DNA from: Bryobacterales bacterium
GTDB lineage: Bacteria > Acidobacteriota > Terriglobia > Bryobacterales > Bryobacteraceae
Assembly (NCBI GenBank): GCA_003136675.1
Contig: PLFE01000167.1
Location: 1-37,787, forward strand
Direction: 5' to 3'
DNA length: 37,787 nucleotides
In this document: piece by piece, positions 26,338 to 34,195 of the stretch
Layout of the letters: each line of letters opens with the position of its first letter
Numbering within the stretch: position 1 is the first letter of the stretch
Made by a program: the position numbers and the translations under genes
The notes under the pieces: model-generated
What the model was told of the DNA's origin: nothing
Database searches by the model: none
Seen by the model: only the letters and a program-made list of their open reading frames with translations

Positions 26338-27662
26338 TCTGTTAGTCCTTTCAAGTGAGACTCTAATACCTTTACGTGGCTCGATGAGCTTAGGGATGTA
26401 GCGGACTGAGTTATTTTCCGGGCTAACGCGCATTGCTCGAAATCCCACTCCGGGTTCAGCGCCATCGCTTTCGAGAGTTCCTGCGCGGCTTCGTTCTTCC
26501 TGCCCCGCGCATCGTCGATCATGGCAGCGTGAAAATGGAAAAGAGGCTCGGGAGTTCCGCGCGACAGCGCGATCTCGGAGGCTTTCGCGGCTTCGTCAAG
26601 CCTGCCGAGGCGGAAAAGAACCCAGGCCAGCGCGTCATGCGTGTACACATCCGGCCGGACCTTGATCTCGTTCTCGACAAGCTCCTCCGCGCGGACCAGA
26701 TTGCGATTCTGGTTGGCATAGAGCAGAGCCATGTTGCGATTGGTTTGCTCGCCCGAAGCCTGCATAGTAATCTCAATGGCGTCGATCAACTCGCGCTGCT
26801 GCTTCGCGCTCCCTAAGTTGCCGGACCGTGTGTAAAGGTCCTCGAGCGCCTCGGCGTACTCCGGCATGGGAACGGTTGCCTGCGCCTTCAGATAGGCGGC
26901 AATCGCCTCCTTCACATGGTTATGGGCGGATTCGATCCATCCAATTCCCGCCCATGCGGCATAGTAGTTCGGGAACGCCTGCAGCGCGCTATGATAGGCG
27001 GCCAGGGCATCGTCCGCGCGTCCGGTCTTCCAATACATGCGCCCTAACTCCGCCCAGCACCAGGCCACGTTCTCCGGCGCGGCGTTACCGACACTGATAG
27101 CCGCCTGCATCAGCCCGATGGCTCGCGTAGCGTCCCCAGTCACAAAATAAAACCAGGCGAGGCGGTTATAACTGGTTAAGTCCGGCCTCAGCGCGAGCAT
27201 CTTCTGGTAAGCTTCGCCGGCGCGGGCGTATTCGCCTAACTCCATCGAGGAGTCCCCCAGGCTGCCCCACGCGCCGGGGTCGTTGGGTGAGAAGCGCGTC
27301 ATTTCAATGGAATACTGGGTGACTAACTCGAAATGATGTCGTTCCATTTCGATCTCGCTCCGCAGACGCAGGCCTTCGTAGTTACCCGGATCGCGTTCCA
27401 GAACGTCGTCTACAATGCTCGCCGCGCGGTTGAGGTAGTCGAAGTTTACGGTCTCGCGCATCTTCTGGATATAGTCGAGCGCCAGCCGCGAAGCGATGCG
27501 GTTATTGCTAGGTTGAGCCGCCAGTAACTGACTGTCGGCGGTAATTCGGGAATCGGTGGATTGCCGGGAAGCCTGCAAGAGGGGTTCCCGTGCGCGGCCC
27601 TGGGCGGCGAGATTCCAAGCCAGGGCGCCTGTCAGCAGCAGATGTACTACCGCGTTTCTCAC
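26334..27662 (-). CDS. Exported tetratricopeptide-repeat protein of the NicO-DUF4331 locus
   Basis: 442 residues from GTG 27662, five bases after the NicO stop; the frame is open further upstream but only antisense-like residues precede it. The signal peptide is about VVHLLLTGALAWNLAAQG. Repeats follow from about residue 60: YEGLRLRSEIEMERHHFELV, AWGSLGDSSMELGEYARAGE, SYNRLAWFYFVTGDATRAIG, CWAELGRMYWKTGRADDALA, AWAGIGWIESAHNHVKEAIA, THDALAWVLFRLGRLDEAAK. Around ten TPR units are plausible. It is probably periplasmic and may hold the DUF4331 protein or the transporter in a complex, which is inference from tight coupling. The stop TGA shares bases with the DUF4331 ATG. Confidence 0.88.
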   Translation of the reverse strand: MRNAVVHLLLTGALAWNLAAQGRAREPLLQASRQSTDSRITADSQLLAAQPSNNRIASRLALDYIQKMRETVNFDYLNRAASIVDDVLERDPGNYEGLRLRSEIEMERHHFELVTQYSIEMTRFSPNDPGAWGSLGDSSMELGEYARAGEAYQKMLALRPDLTSYNRLAWFYFVTGDATRAIGLMQAAISVGNAAPENVAWCWAELGRMYWKTGRADDALAAYHSALQAFPNYYAAWAGIGWIESAHNHVKEAIAAYLKAQATVPMPEYAEALEDLYTRSGNLGSAKQQRELIDAIEITMQASGEQTNRNMALLYANQNRNLVRAEELVENEIKVRPDVYTHDALAWVLFRLGRLDEAAKASEIALSRGTPEPLFHFHAAMIDDARGRKNEAAQELSKAMALNPEWDFEQCALARKITQSATSLSSSSHVKVLESHLKGLTE

Positions 27663-27667
27663 CGGAA

Positions 27668-29272
27668 TCAGCCGATCACCCGAATCACGGGAAACGCGCC
27701 TACGGCGACCCCTGTCATATAAACGCCGATCGCGAAGATGGCCGCCGCCGAACCCAACGGCGCAAAGCGTACCCAGGCCTCCACATGCGATGGCTTGCTG
27801 CTCTTGGGCACGGTCTTCTTGACGACCAGCACCATAACTCCAATCAACATGAGCACCAGCGCCAGCCCCAGGCTGAAGGAGATGAGGAGCAGCAGACCGA
27901 ATGCCGTCCGTCCAATCGAAATGCAACTCAGCAGGAGCACCAGCGCCGCCGGACAAGGCACCAAACCGCCGGTCACGCCCAACGCGATCAGGCTGCCGAG
28001 TGAAACATCACCTTCGGGAACATGGCTGTGGGTATGGCCGTCGTGCGTGTGGGTATGAACGTGGGTGTGCGTGTGATGCTCATCGTGATGGTGGTGATGG
28101 GTGTGACCGTGATCATGATGGTGGTGCGCGTGAACGGGCACGGGAACGCGAAAGAACAGCTTACGCGCTCGCCGGTAAAGCAGAAGGGCGCCGATCCAGA
28201 TGATCGAGACGCCCGAGATAACTCCCAGCACCTTCGTCATCGTTTCCGGCAGAACATATTGGGAAAGAAACAAGGTGATCAGGCCCAGCGCGAATACGCT
28301 GATAGTGTGCGTGAAAGTAACCAGACCGCCCAGGAATATGGCTTGCTTGAAGGTGCCTCGAGAACCCACCAGGTAGGCCGCGACCATGGTCTTGCCGTGC
28401 CCTGGCTCGATAGCGTGCAAAGCCCCGATTCCGAATGCCACCGCGAGGCAGATCAGAGCCAACCCCAACGGGAGCGAGGTGTGCGAATTCTTCAAAGTTC
28501 GGGATAAAAAATCATCGCGCTTGACGGTGCCAAGCGACTGCGCCTCAAGCGGAGTCGCCGCCGTGGCAACCGGCGCAGCAACCGGCGTGGCAACCGCCGT
28601 AGCAACTGGGTGCGAGGCCTCCACACCAGGCGCCGGTGCAACCGGCGAAGGAACCGCGTGGGTCACCAGCGGGGTCACCGGCGTTTCAACAGTCATTTCA
28701 AAGTGTGCGCTTGTATCCTGCGGCGGGGCCAGCGTGGGGTCCTGCGGATAGGCCGTGAGCGCCTTCGTGCGGTCCGCCCCGGCTGGCTCCGCATGCGTCA
28801 CGGAAGAACCATCCGCGGCCACCACGACGACTTCCTTCCATCCGGCCCGTTCTGAAAAGTTGCTGTCCTGATATTCGAATTTGCCGGTGCGCGCGGGCAG
28901 GCGCAGATAGGAGTTGATCCGCACGACAGCCAATCCGCCGGCGCCATCCTGAACCACGGCTTCGGTTCGTTCCAGCCGGGGTAAGACGGCCGCGCCGTTT
29001 TCAACAAAGCGCAAGCCCTTCACCCACTCCACCGCTTGCGCGTGCGCAGCGGCGTCAATCTGCGCGTGCGGGCTGTCTTTAGTGACGTTCCACTTCTGCA
29101 TCAACTGCAGAGTGGGAAGTTCCGCCACGTCGAGCACATAGAGAACCTCAACCGACTGGGGCTCAACTGTGATTCGGGCGTAGTGGTTAATACTGAAGTT
29201 GCCCATCGGATGGGCCGCTGCTATTGCGGCCAGCGACAGGACCGCGAAAAAGACGTTCCGGCTTTGCTTCAT
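27668..29272 (-). CDS. NicO-type nickel/cobalt transporter with His-rich loop
   Basis: 534 residues. The signal peptide (NVFFAVLSLAAIAAA) is followed by HPMGNFSINHYA, a periplasmic N-terminal domain of about 180 residues, and an Ala/Pro/Val/Thr linker (about 200-240). The membrane part begins near residue 255. The first conserved block is GALHAIEPGHGKTMVAAYLV, with the H-x5-H metal motif of the NiCoT/RcnA superfamily. Then TM helices TISVFALGLITLFLSQYVL and VLGVISGVSIIWIGALLLY follow, and a cytoplasmic or periplasmic loop with more than twenty His (about 378-416). The second conserved block is GVTGGLVPCPAALVLLLSCI, then further helices. It probably exports or imports Ni2+/Co2+ across the inner membrane. 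It heads a three-gene unit with the TPR and DUF4331 genes. Confidence 0.9.
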   Translation of the reverse strand: MKQSRNVFFAVLSLAAIAAAHPMGNFSINHYARITVEPQSVEVLYVLDVAELPTLQLMQKWNVTKDSPHAQIDAAAHAQAVEWVKGLRFVENGAAVLPRLERTEAVVQDGAGGLAVVRINSYLRLPARTGKFEYQDSNFSERAGWKEVVVVAADGSSVTHAEPAGADRTKALTAYPQDPTLAPPQDTSAHFEMTVETPVTPLVTHAVPSPVAPAPGVEASHPVATAVATPVAAPVATAATPLEAQSLGTVKRDDFLSRTLKNSHTSLPLGLALICLAVAFGIGALHAIEPGHGKTMVAAYLVGSRGTFKQAIFLGGLVTFTHTISVFALGLITLFLSQYVLPETMTKVLGVISGVSIIWIGALLLYRRARKLFFRVPVPVHAHHHHDHGHTHHHHHDEHHTHTHVHTHTHDGHTHSHVPEGDVSLGSLIALGVTGGLVPCPAALVLLLSCISIGRTAFGLLLLISFSLGLALVLMLIGVMVLVVKKTVPKSSKPSHVEAWVRFAPLGSAAAIFAIGVYMTGVAVGAFPVIRVIG

Positions 29273-29442
29273 TCCAACACTAACTACGAGATTATTCCGC
29301 CGGTGGATGTATCGCCTAATCTTTTTCGGTTACTTCGGTATGAAACCACACTGGCCCATTTAAACCATTGAAAATTAACGTCGCATGAAGTACGCAACGC
29401 CCACATGCCGGCTGCGTTTATTCCAGTAGAAGGAGCAAGACA

Positions 29443-29703
29443 ATGAAACGAAAACTGATGGTTCTCTTTCTTCTGGCGGGAAGCTCGATGTTTGCCGGCA
29501 CGCGATTTGTGGTCGGCTTCGGAGTTCCCCTACCAGTCCCCGCGCCGGTAGTTACCTACGCCGCACCTTACCCCGCACCGGTAGTGACTTACGCTCCCGG
29601 TCCTTACTATAGGGGTTACTGGGCACGCCCCTATGCTCGATCCGTATGGGTTGGCCCGCGTTGGTACCGCGGACACTACTATCGCGGTTACTGGCGCCGT
29701 TAG
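29443..29703 (+). CDS. Small secreted Tyr/Arg/Pro-rich protein
   Basis: 86 residues with a strong AAGGAG eight bases before ATG 29443, so it is very likely expressed. The signal peptide is MKRKLMVLFLLAGSSMFA. The short mature chain has two imperfect copies of PAPVVTYA, then PYYRGYW, RPYARSVW and a tail GHYYRGYWRR. It is basic and aromatic-rich with repeated YYRGYW-like motifs, resembling small surface-associated YXWGXW-type proteins, but I do not recognise a family. The gene diverges from the NicO locus across 170 bases and ends 22 bases before the convergent oxidoreductase gene. Its function is unknown. Confidence 0.75.
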   Translation: MKRKLMVLFLLAGSSMFAGTRFVVGFGVPLPVPAPVVTYAAPYPAPVVTYAPGPYYRGYWARPYARSVWVGPRWYRGHYYRGYWRR

Positions 29704-29712
29704 ACCGCGCCT

Positions 29713-29737
29713 CTAGACCGTAACACTAGACCGTAAC
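29713..29737. repeat. Short tandem repeat at the 3' end of the oxidoreductase gene
   Basis: CTAGACCGTAAC occurs twice (29713-29724 and 29726-29737) separated by one A. A third partial copy TAGACCG begins at 29701 and forms the stop codon of the small secreted gene. The second full copy contains the TAG stop of the oxidoreductase on the minus strand. It looks like a small slippage duplication. Confidence 0.7.
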
Positions 29738-30868
29738 CCAGGCATGCTTACTTGTGCTCTCAAGCACTTTGTCCAGGATCTGCAATTGCCGTAGGCCGTC
29801 TACAAACTGCGGATACTCCACCGGCGCTTTTCGATCCTCCACGGATTTGTAGAAGCGCCGGAACACTTGCTTGAAAGTGTCGTCGTAACCCTCACTATGT
29901 CCGCCCGGTAAGTCAGCGTATGACTTGGCCGCATCCTGCATCAGCGACGGGTCCTTCACGACGATCTGATTGGGCTCATTCCGATGCCCCAGCCATAACT
30001 CATCGGGCTTCTCCTGATCCCATGCGGCGGAACCCTTCGTGCCATAGATCTCGATGAACAGGCGGTTCTTGCGTCCCGCGGAGATCTGGCTCACGGTGAG
30101 CGCGCCGCGCGCACGGTCGCCGAGGCGCAGCAGCACCGCGCCGAAGTCTTCAGTATCGATCGGGACCTCGGTGTAGTCCTCCGGTTGCAGCGTCTTCCCT
30201 GTGAAGGTCTCGACGGAACCCTTGGGCTTCTTGCGCGTCTTATGGAAGGTCTGCAGGTCGGCGCACAGTTCCGCGATGCGCAGTCCGGTTACGTGCTCCA
30301 CCATGTCGCACCAGTGGGTCCCGATGTCGGCAAAAGTGCGCGAGGGTCCGTTGGACGATTTCTCGATGCGCCAGTTCCAATCCGTGTCGTACAGCAGCCA
30401 GTCCTGCGAGTAGGTGCCCTGCACGGCCAGGATATCGCCGAACTCGCCCGCCTCCCGCAGGCGGCGCATATTCTGCACCAGGGGATAGAAGCGCAGGTTC
30501 TGGAAGGTGCAGTTGGCCAGGCCCTTCTCTTTGGCTAGATCCACCAGAGTTTGCGCATCGGCCACAGACGTAGCCAGCGGCTTCTCGCAGAGGACGTTCT
30601 TTCCGGCCAGCAGCGAATCTTTCGCCATGGGGAAGTGGAGCACGTTAGGGGTGCAGATGTGCACGGCCTCGATGGTCTTGTCCGCCAGCAGCGTGCGGTA
30701 ATCGCCGGTGGAGCGCTCGACACCCACTTGATCGGCAAAAGCGCGCGCTTTCTCTTCGCTGGAGCCGGCGATGCCGGCGATCTCCACATTCCCGAGGCGC
30801 CGGATGCCTTCGGTGTGCACCTTGCCCATGAATCCTGTGCCGAAAACGGCTGTTCGAATCTTTCGCAT
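29726..30868 (-). CDS. Gfo/Idh/MocA family NAD(P)-dependent oxidoreductase
   Basis: 380 residues, a standard length. The N-terminal Rossmann fold begins at once: MRKIRTAVFGTGFMGKVHTE with the GxGxxG nucleotide-binding loop, then EAVHICTPNVLHFPMAK and the conserved EKPLATS (Lys of the E-K-P motif) at about residue 95. The C-terminal alpha/beta domain contains FADIGTHWCDMVEHVTG, the G-x5-H type catalytic region, and LFIEIYGTKGSAAWDQEKP. Such enzymes oxidise or reduce sugars, inositols or related polyols in the cytoplasm; the substrate is not evident. The start codon ATG 30868 matches the family start. A damaged copy of this 5' end lies exactly 800 bases to the right (about 31631-31702). Confidence 0.93.
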   Translation of the reverse strand: MRKIRTAVFGTGFMGKVHTEGIRRLGNVEIAGIAGSSEEKARAFADQVGVERSTGDYRTLLADKTIEAVHICTPNVLHFPMAKDSLLAGKNVLCEKPLATSVADAQTLVDLAKEKGLANCTFQNLRFYPLVQNMRRLREAGEFGDILAVQGTYSQDWLLYDTDWNWRIEKSSNGPSRTFADIGTHWCDMVEHVTGLRIAELCADLQTFHKTRKKPKGSVETFTGKTLQPEDYTEVPIDTEDFGAVLLRLGDRARGALTVSQISAGRKNRLFIEIYGTKGSAAWDQEKPDELWLGHRNEPNQIVVKDPSLMQDAAKSYADLPGGHSEGYDDTFKQVFRRFYKSVEDRKAPVEYPQFVDGLRQLQILDKVLESTSKHAWVTV

Positions 30869-30955
30869 TTGAGGTTTGTTTTCCGAGAATTACTTTATCG
30901 CATTGAAACCACTGTCTCGAGCGAGGTACCATTCTCGTACGAAAAGTGCTCCTCG

Positions 30956-31632
30956 ATGCTCAGATCCGTGCTCCTGTTGTGCGCGATGTCGGCGATTGTA
31001 CTTCCTGCGCAAACCTTAACCACCTTGCATAGTTTCAATAGCCTGGAAGGGTCCGAACCCGATGCAGCGCTTATCCAAGCCGCCGACGGCAACCTCTTTG
31101 GCACGACTTCGTATGGTGGCGTCAAGAGTCCAGGTACCGGACCGACCAGTGGCTACGGGACCGTGTTTGAAATTGCCACGGACGGGCAACTGAGAACGCT
31201 GTACAGGTTCTGCTCTCAGATCAATTGTGAAGATGGCCAATTTCCTTCAGCGTTGGTCCAGGCCACCGACGGAAACTTTTACGGAACAACCGGAAGTGGC
31301 GGGGCCAACGCATGCTCCAACTCTCCCGACTGCGGGACAGTCTTCAAACTCAACCCAACCGGTGCTTTAACGACAATCCACAGCTTCAATGGGACCGATG
31401 GTGAGACTCCAGGGAGTTTGATCCAGGCTTCCAATGGGAACCTCTACGGGACCACTTACTCCGGGGGCGCGTACTTAGAAGCGCGGGTAAACTCTCGAAA
31501 CGCGGGGCAGTCGGTTGAGATTCTAGGCACCGATCTCCTGGCGCAACCAGTGTCAGCTTCAGTGGCATCCCGGCCGCCTTCACTGTGATTTCCGCTTCCC
31601 TGAGCAATGTGCCCTTTCACGTGCTGCCGTAA
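30956..31632 (+). pseudogene. Decayed TIGR03803-repeat secreted protein, second copy
   Basis: ATG 30956 gives a good signal peptide (MLRSVLLLCAMSAIVLPAQ) and three repeat units (GSEPDAALIQAADGNLFGTT, CEDGQFPSALVQATDGNFYG, SLIQASNGNLYGTTYSGG). After that the protein collapses: part of a repeat is missing before GQSVEILGTDL. One base is lost at about 31543 (GATCTC-CTGGC, where an extra A restores DLTGATSVSFSGIP), so the frame ends at TGA 31586-31588. Reading in the corrected frame continues FTVISASLSNVPFHVLP to TAA 31630-31632, but the middle of the IPT/TIG domain (about 20 residues) is also deleted. The truncated product would be 210 residues. It is paralogous to the pseudogene at 5289-6287, which ends in the same VPFHVLP. 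Confidence 0.82.
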
Positions 31633-31702
31633 TCCTGTACCGAAAATCACGCTTCGAATTTTTCCCCTGTGAGCTTTCGTTTTCCCGGACACTCCTTTGT
31701 CG
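31631..31702 (-). pseudogene. Fragment of a second Gfo/Idh/MocA gene start
   Basis: Read on the minus strand this stretch encodes RGKIRSVIFGTG, closely matching the first residues (MRKIRTAVFGTG) of the intact oxidoreductase. The similarity extends about 34 bases upstream of the start codon; identity over roughly 70 bases is about 70% by eye. The start codon has become AGG (31668-31666). The coding similarity stops at about 31630, exactly where the TIGR03803 pseudogene ends, so only the 5' end of a former paralogous gene survives. Confidence 0.65.
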
Positions 31703-31751
31703 ATTGCTGCTAGATTTAAATCCTAGAGGTCACCGCTGGAGATGGATTCGG

Positions 31752-32123
31752 ATGCTCGTTAGAATCCGCGTGCCCCGAGGTGCGGATACAGGGCGGAACA
31801 AACGACGAATCGCGCCGTTCACGTTTATAGCCGGAGGTTTGCTCCGGATGGCGGCGGTGCTATGTCTGATGCTGGCGCTGTGGCGGCTCACCAGCGACCT
31901 GGGCTGGACGGGCGCGTTCTTCATCAACGACGGGTTATTCTCCCACTGGCAGGTGTGGCTCGGCCTTACCTTCGTGCTCAGTATGCTGTCGTTCCGGCTT
32001 CTGCGCTTTTCGCGCCCGCCGGAGTCCGCTGCGCCGCCGGCAGCCAAGCCTGCCAAGCCGCTGCCCACCACCGAGCCGGAGCGGGAGAAGCGGGAATTCG
32101 CGCGCCGCGGAGCCTCTCGCTAG
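31752..32123 (+). CDS. Small membrane protein, unknown function
   Basis: 123 residues from ATG 31752, chosen because GGAGA lies nine bases upstream; the frame is open to a TTG at 31704 but that has no support. Two hydrophobic segments are visible, about 27-47 (FIAGGLLRMAAVLCLMLALW) and about 68-84 (WQVWLGLTFVLSMLSFRLL). The C-terminal 35 residues are Pro/Ala/Glu/Arg-rich and cytoplasmic in character (PPAAKPAKPLPTTEPEREKR). No family is recognised. It precedes the rhomboid protease by 48 bases on the same strand and may be co-transcribed with it. Confidence 0.65.
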   Translation: MLVRIRVPRGADTGRNKRRIAPFTFIAGGLLRMAAVLCLMLALWRLTSDLGWTGAFFINDGLFSHWQVWLGLTFVLSMLSFRLLRFSRPPESAAPPAAKPAKPLPTTEPEREKREFARRGASR

Positions 32124-32171
32124 GATTTTGGCCCCGCGATGATATTCTGCGAATAGGTCTTCTGAAGCAGC

Positions 32172-32918
32172 ATGGCTTACCAAACCCGGCCGCGTTACCG
32201 TTTTAATTTGGGGTCTTCCCTGCCCCAGGGCGTCCGGTGGCTGCTGATCGCAAACGTCTCCGTCTGGCTTCTGAACATCGTGTGCGGATGGATCGACCTG
32301 GGGGCGTTGTTTCTTCCCCTCGCCCTAACGCCATACCTGGTTCTCCGCCATTTCGAAGTCTGGCAACTGTTCACGTACATGTTCCTGCACGACGTGACCA
32401 GCCCCTGGCACATCCTGTTCAACATGCTCGGGCTGTGGTGGGCCGGCACCGCCATCGAGCAGACGTGGGGTACGCGCAAATTCCTCAAGTTTTACTTCGT
32501 CTGTGGCGTCGGTGCGGGCCTGTGCGTGATTCTCGCCGCCATGTTGTTCCATGGAATGGGCAGCTCGGTGATTGGCGCGAGTGGGGCCATTTACGGGCTG
32601 CTGCTGGCCTTCGCCATGCTCTTTCCGGATCAAATCGTCATTTTCATTTTCTTCCCCATCAAGGCCAAATATCTCGTGATGATCCTGGCCGGCATTGCGC
32701 TGTTTTCAAGCGTCACGGACCATTCGAGTGGCGTCAGTTACGCCGCGCATCTGGGTGGCCTCGCCATCGCTTTCGTCTACCTGCGGCTGCCGCACCTGCG
32801 CTTTGATGGGATGTCGCTCAACCGGCGCTATGAAAAATGGCGCATAGACCGGGCCAAGAGGAAGTTTCAGGTTTACATGCGCAAACAGGATTCCAAACGC
32901 GAGCCCTGGATTCACTAG
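32172..32918 (+). CDS. Rhomboid family intramembrane serine protease
   Basis: 248 residues with about six transmembrane helices. The catalytic serine is Ser137 in VIGASGAIYGLLLAFAM (the GxSG motif) and the catalytic histidine is His193 in SYAAHLGGLAIAF. The family also shows the HILFNMLGLWWAGTAIEQTW segment, with the oxyanion-related H-x-x-x-N and the W-x-R-like TWGTRKF stretch. The C-terminal 45 residues are basic and soluble (RRYEKWRIDRAKRKFQVYM). It cleaves membrane-embedded substrates within the inner membrane. Length and motifs are complete, so it is probably active. The substrate is unknown. Confidence 0.94.
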   Translation: MAYQTRPRYRFNLGSSLPQGVRWLLIANVSVWLLNIVCGWIDLGALFLPLALTPYLVLRHFEVWQLFTYMFLHDVTSPWHILFNMLGLWWAGTAIEQTWGTRKFLKFYFVCGVGAGLCVILAAMLFHGMGSSVIGASGAIYGLLLAFAMLFPDQIVIFIFFPIKAKYLVMILAGIALFSSVTDHSSGVSYAAHLGGLAIAFVYLRLPHLRFDGMSLNRRYEKWRIDRAKRKFQVYMRKQDSKREPWIH

Positions 32919-32990
32919 CCGTATTTCTTGTAACAACCGCCCGCCGGCCGCCGTCAAAAATACAAGCGATATCATAGGGGCACCCTCATC

Positions 32991-34121
32991 ATGCGCAGAA
33001 CCGTTTTACTGACAGGCAGCTTTGTTGCCGCCATTTTGATTTCGGCCGTTGCGCTCAAGTCGCAGCAGGATGGGCCGGTAAATCCGGGTAGTGAGACTGT
33101 CGCCAAGCCGCGACCGACCAACCCCACATCGGGCGGCGATGCGTCGCCGGATCTGGCGCCCATTCCTTCAAAGCTAAACAAGAAAGCCGCGCCGGGCGAT
33201 GCGGACACGCCCAACTTCAAGGTGCAATCAAACCTGGTGCAAATCGACGTCTCCGTGCTCGACAACCGGGGCAATTTCATCCCCAACATTCCGCGCGGCA
33301 ACTTCCGCATTCTGGAAGACGATGTCCCCCAGCAGATCAAGAGTTTCAACATGGGTGAGGCGCCGATGACGGTGGCGCTGCTGGTGGAGTTCAGCGCCAA
33401 GTGGCAGCGCGGCCAGACCTGGTATCAGACCCTTCAGGCAGCCTACGGCTTTGCCGGAACGCTGAAGCCGCAGGATTACATCGCCGTGATCGCGTACGAC
33501 ATGCGGCCGGAGATTTTAAGCGATTTCAGCCAGGACCGCACCAAGACGCAAGAGGCCCTCGGCCGCCTCCGCATCCCCGGGTTCTCCGAATCGAATCTCT
33601 TCGACGCCCTGGTGGATACTGAGGAGCGCATGAAAGACATCGAGGGACGCAAAGCCATTGTGCTCATCGCTTCCGGCGTGGACACATTCAGCAAGCTCAC
33701 CTTCGACAAAGCGCGCCGCACCATTCAGGAAGATGGGGTGCCCATCTATGCGATCGGTCTGATGCAGGCCCTGCGCATCATGAATGAAACCAGGATGAGC
33801 GGCCCACAGGATTTGACCTTCTTGCAGGCCGATAACCAGATGAAAACCTTCTCGAAGGAGACCGGCGGCATTGCCTTCTTCCCGCGTTTCGAGGGCGAAA
33901 TGCCTTCCATTTTCCAGGGTATCCAGCAGGCTCTCCGCAACCAGTATCAGATTGGCTATTCCCCTACCAACCTGGCCAGGGACGGCAAGTTCCGGAAAAT
34001 CAAAATTCAGCTTGTCAATCCACAGGGCGATCCGCTCTCCATCAAGGACGAAAAGAACAAGCCGATCAAGTACCAGATCGTCGCTAAAGCCGGCTATACG
34101 GCGCCGCGCGTTGTTGAGTAG
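32991..34121 (+). CDS. Exported VWFA-related protein (TIGR03436 type)
   Basis: 376 residues; AGGGG lies ten bases before ATG 32991. A signal/anchor (VLLTGSFVAAILISAVAL) is followed by a Pro-rich linker and the acidobacterial pre-VWA block (about 75-125: FKVQSNLVQIDVSVLDNRG, FRILEDDVPQQIKSF). The VWA-like fold spans about 125-320 (DYIAVIAYDMRPEILSDFSQ, AIVLIASGVDTFSKLTFDKA, RNQYQIGYSPTN). The MIDAS D-x-S-x-S is degenerate: Glu133-Phe-Ser135-Ala-Lys137, so metal-dependent ligand binding is doubtful. TIGR03436 proteins are abundant in Acidobacteria, of unknown role and probably surface-exposed. It stands upstream of the receiver-GH3 pair but its own stop is 139 bases away. Confidence 0.9.
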   Translation: MRRTVLLTGSFVAAILISAVALKSQQDGPVNPGSETVAKPRPTNPTSGGDASPDLAPIPSKLNKKAAPGDADTPNFKVQSNLVQIDVSVLDNRGNFIPNIPRGNFRILEDDVPQQIKSFNMGEAPMTVALLVEFSAKWQRGQTWYQTLQAAYGFAGTLKPQDYIAVIAYDMRPEILSDFSQDRTKTQEALGRLRIPGFSESNLFDALVDTEERMKDIEGRKAIVLIASGVDTFSKLTFDKARRTIQEDGVPIYAIGLMQALRIMNETRMSGPQDLTFLQADNQMKTFSKETGGIAFFPRFEGEMPSIFQGIQQALRNQYQIGYSPTNLARDGKFRKIKIQLVNPQGDPLSIKDEKNKPIKYQIVAKAGYTAPRVVE

Positions 34122-34195
34122 CGCAAAGCCCTGCCAAAATTACGTTACAAAGTCAAGAACTCCATCTGCCCGCGTTTGTTCAGTTAACGAACGCA

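Noticed and set aside
28020-28135. Possible CRISPR or tandem repeat array
   Set aside because: The CAT/CAC repetition encodes the His-rich loop; there are no spacers of constant length. No CRISPR-like array is seen anywhere in the window.
28022-28507. Val/Met-rich plus-strand frame opposite the NicO gene
   Set aside because: Its repeats are simply the reverse complement of the His codons in the transporter loop.
29273-29442. Possible tRNA or small RNA in one of the longer gaps
   Set aside because: No cloverleaf, T-loop GTTCGA-type motif in proper context or terminator hairpin could be found; it reads as an ordinary divergent promoter region.
31704-31751. Upstream extension of the small membrane protein from TTG 31704
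   Set aside because: The ATG at 31752 has a well-placed GGAGA element, while the TTG has none and would add basic residues without family support.
32919-32990. Terminator after the rhomboid gene (GTATTT...AAATAC arms)
   Set aside because: The arms are short, far apart and without a following T run; not a convincing intrinsic terminator.
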